DNA from: an uncultured Bacilli bacterium
GTDB taxonomy: Bacteria > Bacillota_I > Bacilli_A > RF39 > UBA660
Direction: 5' to 3'
Length of the DNA: 6,294 nucleotides
NCBI GenBank assembly: GCA_944372275.1
Contig: CALVYO010000073.1
Location: 1-6,294 of the forward strand
In this document: positions 5,197-6,294 of the stretch, in pieces
How positions within the stretch are numbered: the stretch's first letter is position 1
Layout: each line of letters starts with the position of its first letter
Program-made: the position numbers and the translations under genes
The notes under the pieces: model-generated
The model's database searches: none
What the model saw: only the letters and a program-made list of their open reading frames with translations
Told to the model about the DNA's origin: nothing

Positions 5197-6229
5197 AGAT
5201 AGTTTCAATATGTTCTAAAACTTTGTGGAAATCTGGATTATTTCCTCTTAAAACTGATAATTCATTTGTGAATAATTGTAACATTATAGCAGAAGTAAAT
5301 ATTGCGTATTTATCTTCAACATCATAATATAATGCATAATCAGCTTCATTTTTAATTTCTTTGTTGTTAGTGAAAGCAATTGTTTTAGCATTTAAATATT
5401 TTAAATCTTTAATCATTTTAACAATGTTATCGTTTGTAACTTTATCAATACCAAATAAAATAGTTGGTGTTTTTTCACTTACCATTACGATTGGTCCGTG
5501 ATAAAATTCACTACAAGGATAAGCATGAACTGGATAATGTGAAGTTTCTTTTATTTTTAAAGCTAATTCCATAGCAAGAGATAAATCTTTTCCTCTAGCC
5601 ATTACTAAAGTATTTTCCGCATCTTTTAAAACAGGTACTAATTGTTTAATTTCTTCATAATGACTTAAGCCTTCATTTAAAGCCTTAATTACTTTTTCAT
5701 CTTCTAATTTTAAATCATCATTACCAGTTAATTCATAGATTAATGAAATTAATAAATATAATGATGAAGTATATGTTTTAGTAGCTGCATAAGATACTGC
5801 TTCATCGACATCATTCCATAAATTATATTTACATTCATTAGCAATAATTGAACCTTTTGTATTAGTAATACCTAAAGTGAAGGCATTACATTTATTAGCT
5901 TTTTCAACAACTTTGCAAATATCCTTTCCTTTTCCTGATTGACTTATAGCAATAACTAAAGTTTTACTTAAATCAACCTCACCATCATAAACTGTGAATA
6001 CTGAAGGTGTAGCGATACTTACAGGTAAGTGGTAGTATAATTGGAATAAATATTTTGCTAACATACCACTATGTAGAGAAGTACCACGTGCAGCAATTAA
6101 AATATTAGTTGGTTTAAATTCATTTATTTTTTGACCAATTTCTTTAATTAATTCACGATTAGTATTCATACATCTTTTAATTAACTCTGGTTGTGCTTTG
6201 ATTTCACTTAACATAACTGTTTCTTTCAT
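5195..6229 (-). CDS. Double-SIS-domain aminosugar-phosphate deaminase/isomerase-like protein (GlmS-isomerase/NagB-II type)
   Basis: This 344-aa cytoplasmic protein matches the isomerase half of GlmS without the glutaminase domain, the layout of NagB-II-type aminosugar-6-phosphate deaminases. It opens with MLSEIKAQPE (6-15), like the M-x-x-EI-x-QP of that family. SIS domain 1 has ARGTS (47-51) and the phosphate loop SQSG (96-99), then SYAATKTYT (146-154). SIS domain 2 has ARGKD (211-215), ELALKIKETS (221-230) and SEFYHGP (240-246), with Glu228, Glu241 and His244 in expected catalytic or structural places. The C-terminal tail has NPD (331-333). Two departures stand out: SQSG is followed by KGKD rather than an ET-type pair, and His340 sits where GlmS has Lys603. 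Expected role: releasing ammonia from an amino-sugar 6-phosphate made by the adjacent PTS. It is not AgaS-like. A glycated-amine deglycase role is possible but less similar. Confidence 0.85.
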   Translation of the reverse strand: MKETVMLSEIKAQPELIKRCMNTNRELIKEIGQKINEFKPTNILIAARGTSLHSGMLAKYLFQLYYHLPVSIATPSVFTVYDGEVDLSKTLVIAISQSGKGKDICKVVEKANKCNAFTLGITNTKGSIIANECKYNLWNDVDEAVSYAATKTYTSSLYLLISLIYELTGNDDLKLEDEKVIKALNEGLSHYEEIKQLVPVLKDAENTLVMARGKDLSLAMELALKIKETSHYPVHAYPCSEFYHGPIVMVSEKTPTILFGIDKVTNDNIVKMIKDLKYLNAKTIAFTNNKEIKNEADYALYYDVEDKYAIFTSAIMLQLFTNELSVLRGNNPDFHKVLEHIETI

Positions 6230-6235
6230 ATTTTA

Positions 6236-6240
6236 CCTCC
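6236..6240 (-). promoter_or_regulatory. Ribosome binding site that fixes the SIS gene start
   Basis: GGAGG on the minus strand lies 6 nt before the ATG at 6229. This favours the first Met over the alternative Met6, where the family similarity (MLSEI) begins. The protein therefore probably has a five-residue extension, MKETV. Confidence 0.8.
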
Positions 6241-6244
6241 TATA

Positions 6245-6250
6245 ATTATA
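6245..6250 (-). promoter_or_regulatory. Candidate -10 box for the SIS gene
   Basis: A perfect TATAAT is present on the minus strand, 15 nt before the start codon. No convincing -35 lies 16-18 nt upstream; the sequence there is AAAGTT-like. If used, the leader would be only about 9 nt and begin within the ribosome site, so the true promoter may be elsewhere. The rest of 6251-6294 is AT-rich with nothing clearer. Confidence 0.3.
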
Positions 6251-6294
6251 ATAACACATTTATGATTAACTTTCTAATTTTTCTTATAAAAAAT

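Noticed and set aside
5195..6229. Calling the SIS protein AgaS or FrlB/GfrE
   Set aside because: AgaS is longer and has different N-terminal and phosphate-loop sequences. FrlB/GfrE-type deglycases lack the ARGTS...SQSG and EIxxQP pattern seen here. The GlmS/NagB-II group fits better.
6230..6294. glmS-type ribozyme or riboswitch upstream of the SIS gene
   Set aside because: Only 65 nt are available, AT-rich and without stable helices; nothing resembles a conserved core. More upstream sequence lies outside the window.
1..6294. tRNA, rRNA, CRISPR arrays, insertion sequences, phage genes
   Set aside because: Coding sequence fills nearly the whole window; no repeat-spacer pattern, transposase, or cloverleaf-like GC-richer segment was seen.

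Overview
This window is one compact sugar-uptake locus from a low-GC, Firmicutes/Tenericutes-type bacterium. GC is about 25-30% by eye, Leu is mostly TTA and Shine-Dalgarno sites are strong AGGAGG types. Every tryptophan codon I checked is TGG, and ptsH ends in TGA, so TGA looks like a normal stop. That argues against Mycoplasma or Spiroplasma and fits Bacilli, Erysipelotrichia or standard-code Mollicutes relatives. The species cannot be named from this sequence.

Layout. Positions 1-144 are non-coding, with two adjacent hairpins and then a candidate promoter. Positions 145-5153 form one tightly packed plus-strand operon of seven genes: ptsH (HPr), ptsI (enzyme I), then mannose-family PTS subunits IIB, IIC, IID and IIA, and a HAD-family phosphatase. 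Gene joints are 8-9 nt gaps or short overlaps (4, 11, 1 and 11 nt), so translational coupling is likely. A perfect 10-bp hairpin plus T-run ends the operon inside the last HAD codons. Positions 5195-6229 on the minus strand encode a double-SIS-domain aminosugar-phosphate protein related to the GlmS isomerase half and the NagB-II deaminases. It converges on the operon and has its own terminator. Positions 6230-6294 hold its ribosome binding site and a candidate -10.

How the genes work together. The operon encodes a whole phosphorelay: PEP -> EI (His184) -> HPr (His15) -> IIA (His9) -> IIB (His17) -> sugar crossing IIC/IID. IIB most resembles the GalNAc/galactosamine (AgaV/AgaB) branch from memory. 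With the SIS protein next door, the best guess is uptake of an amino sugar as its 6-phosphate, followed by deamination or isomerisation. No deacetylase, aldolase, sugar kinase or regulator is present, so an N-acetylated substrate would need enzymes from elsewhere.

Most notable points. HPr has Glu at position 46, in place of the Ser that HPr kinase phosphorylates. EI keeps its catalytic residues but has lost conserved residues around the phospho-histidine. The SIS protein has His where GlmS has its C-terminal catalytic Lys, and a changed phosphate loop. CpG density drops about two- to three-fold at the IIB/IIC junction. Together these suggest a dedicated, partly insulated PTS relay serving a possibly non-standard amino-sugar pathway. 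I see no wholly new type of system.
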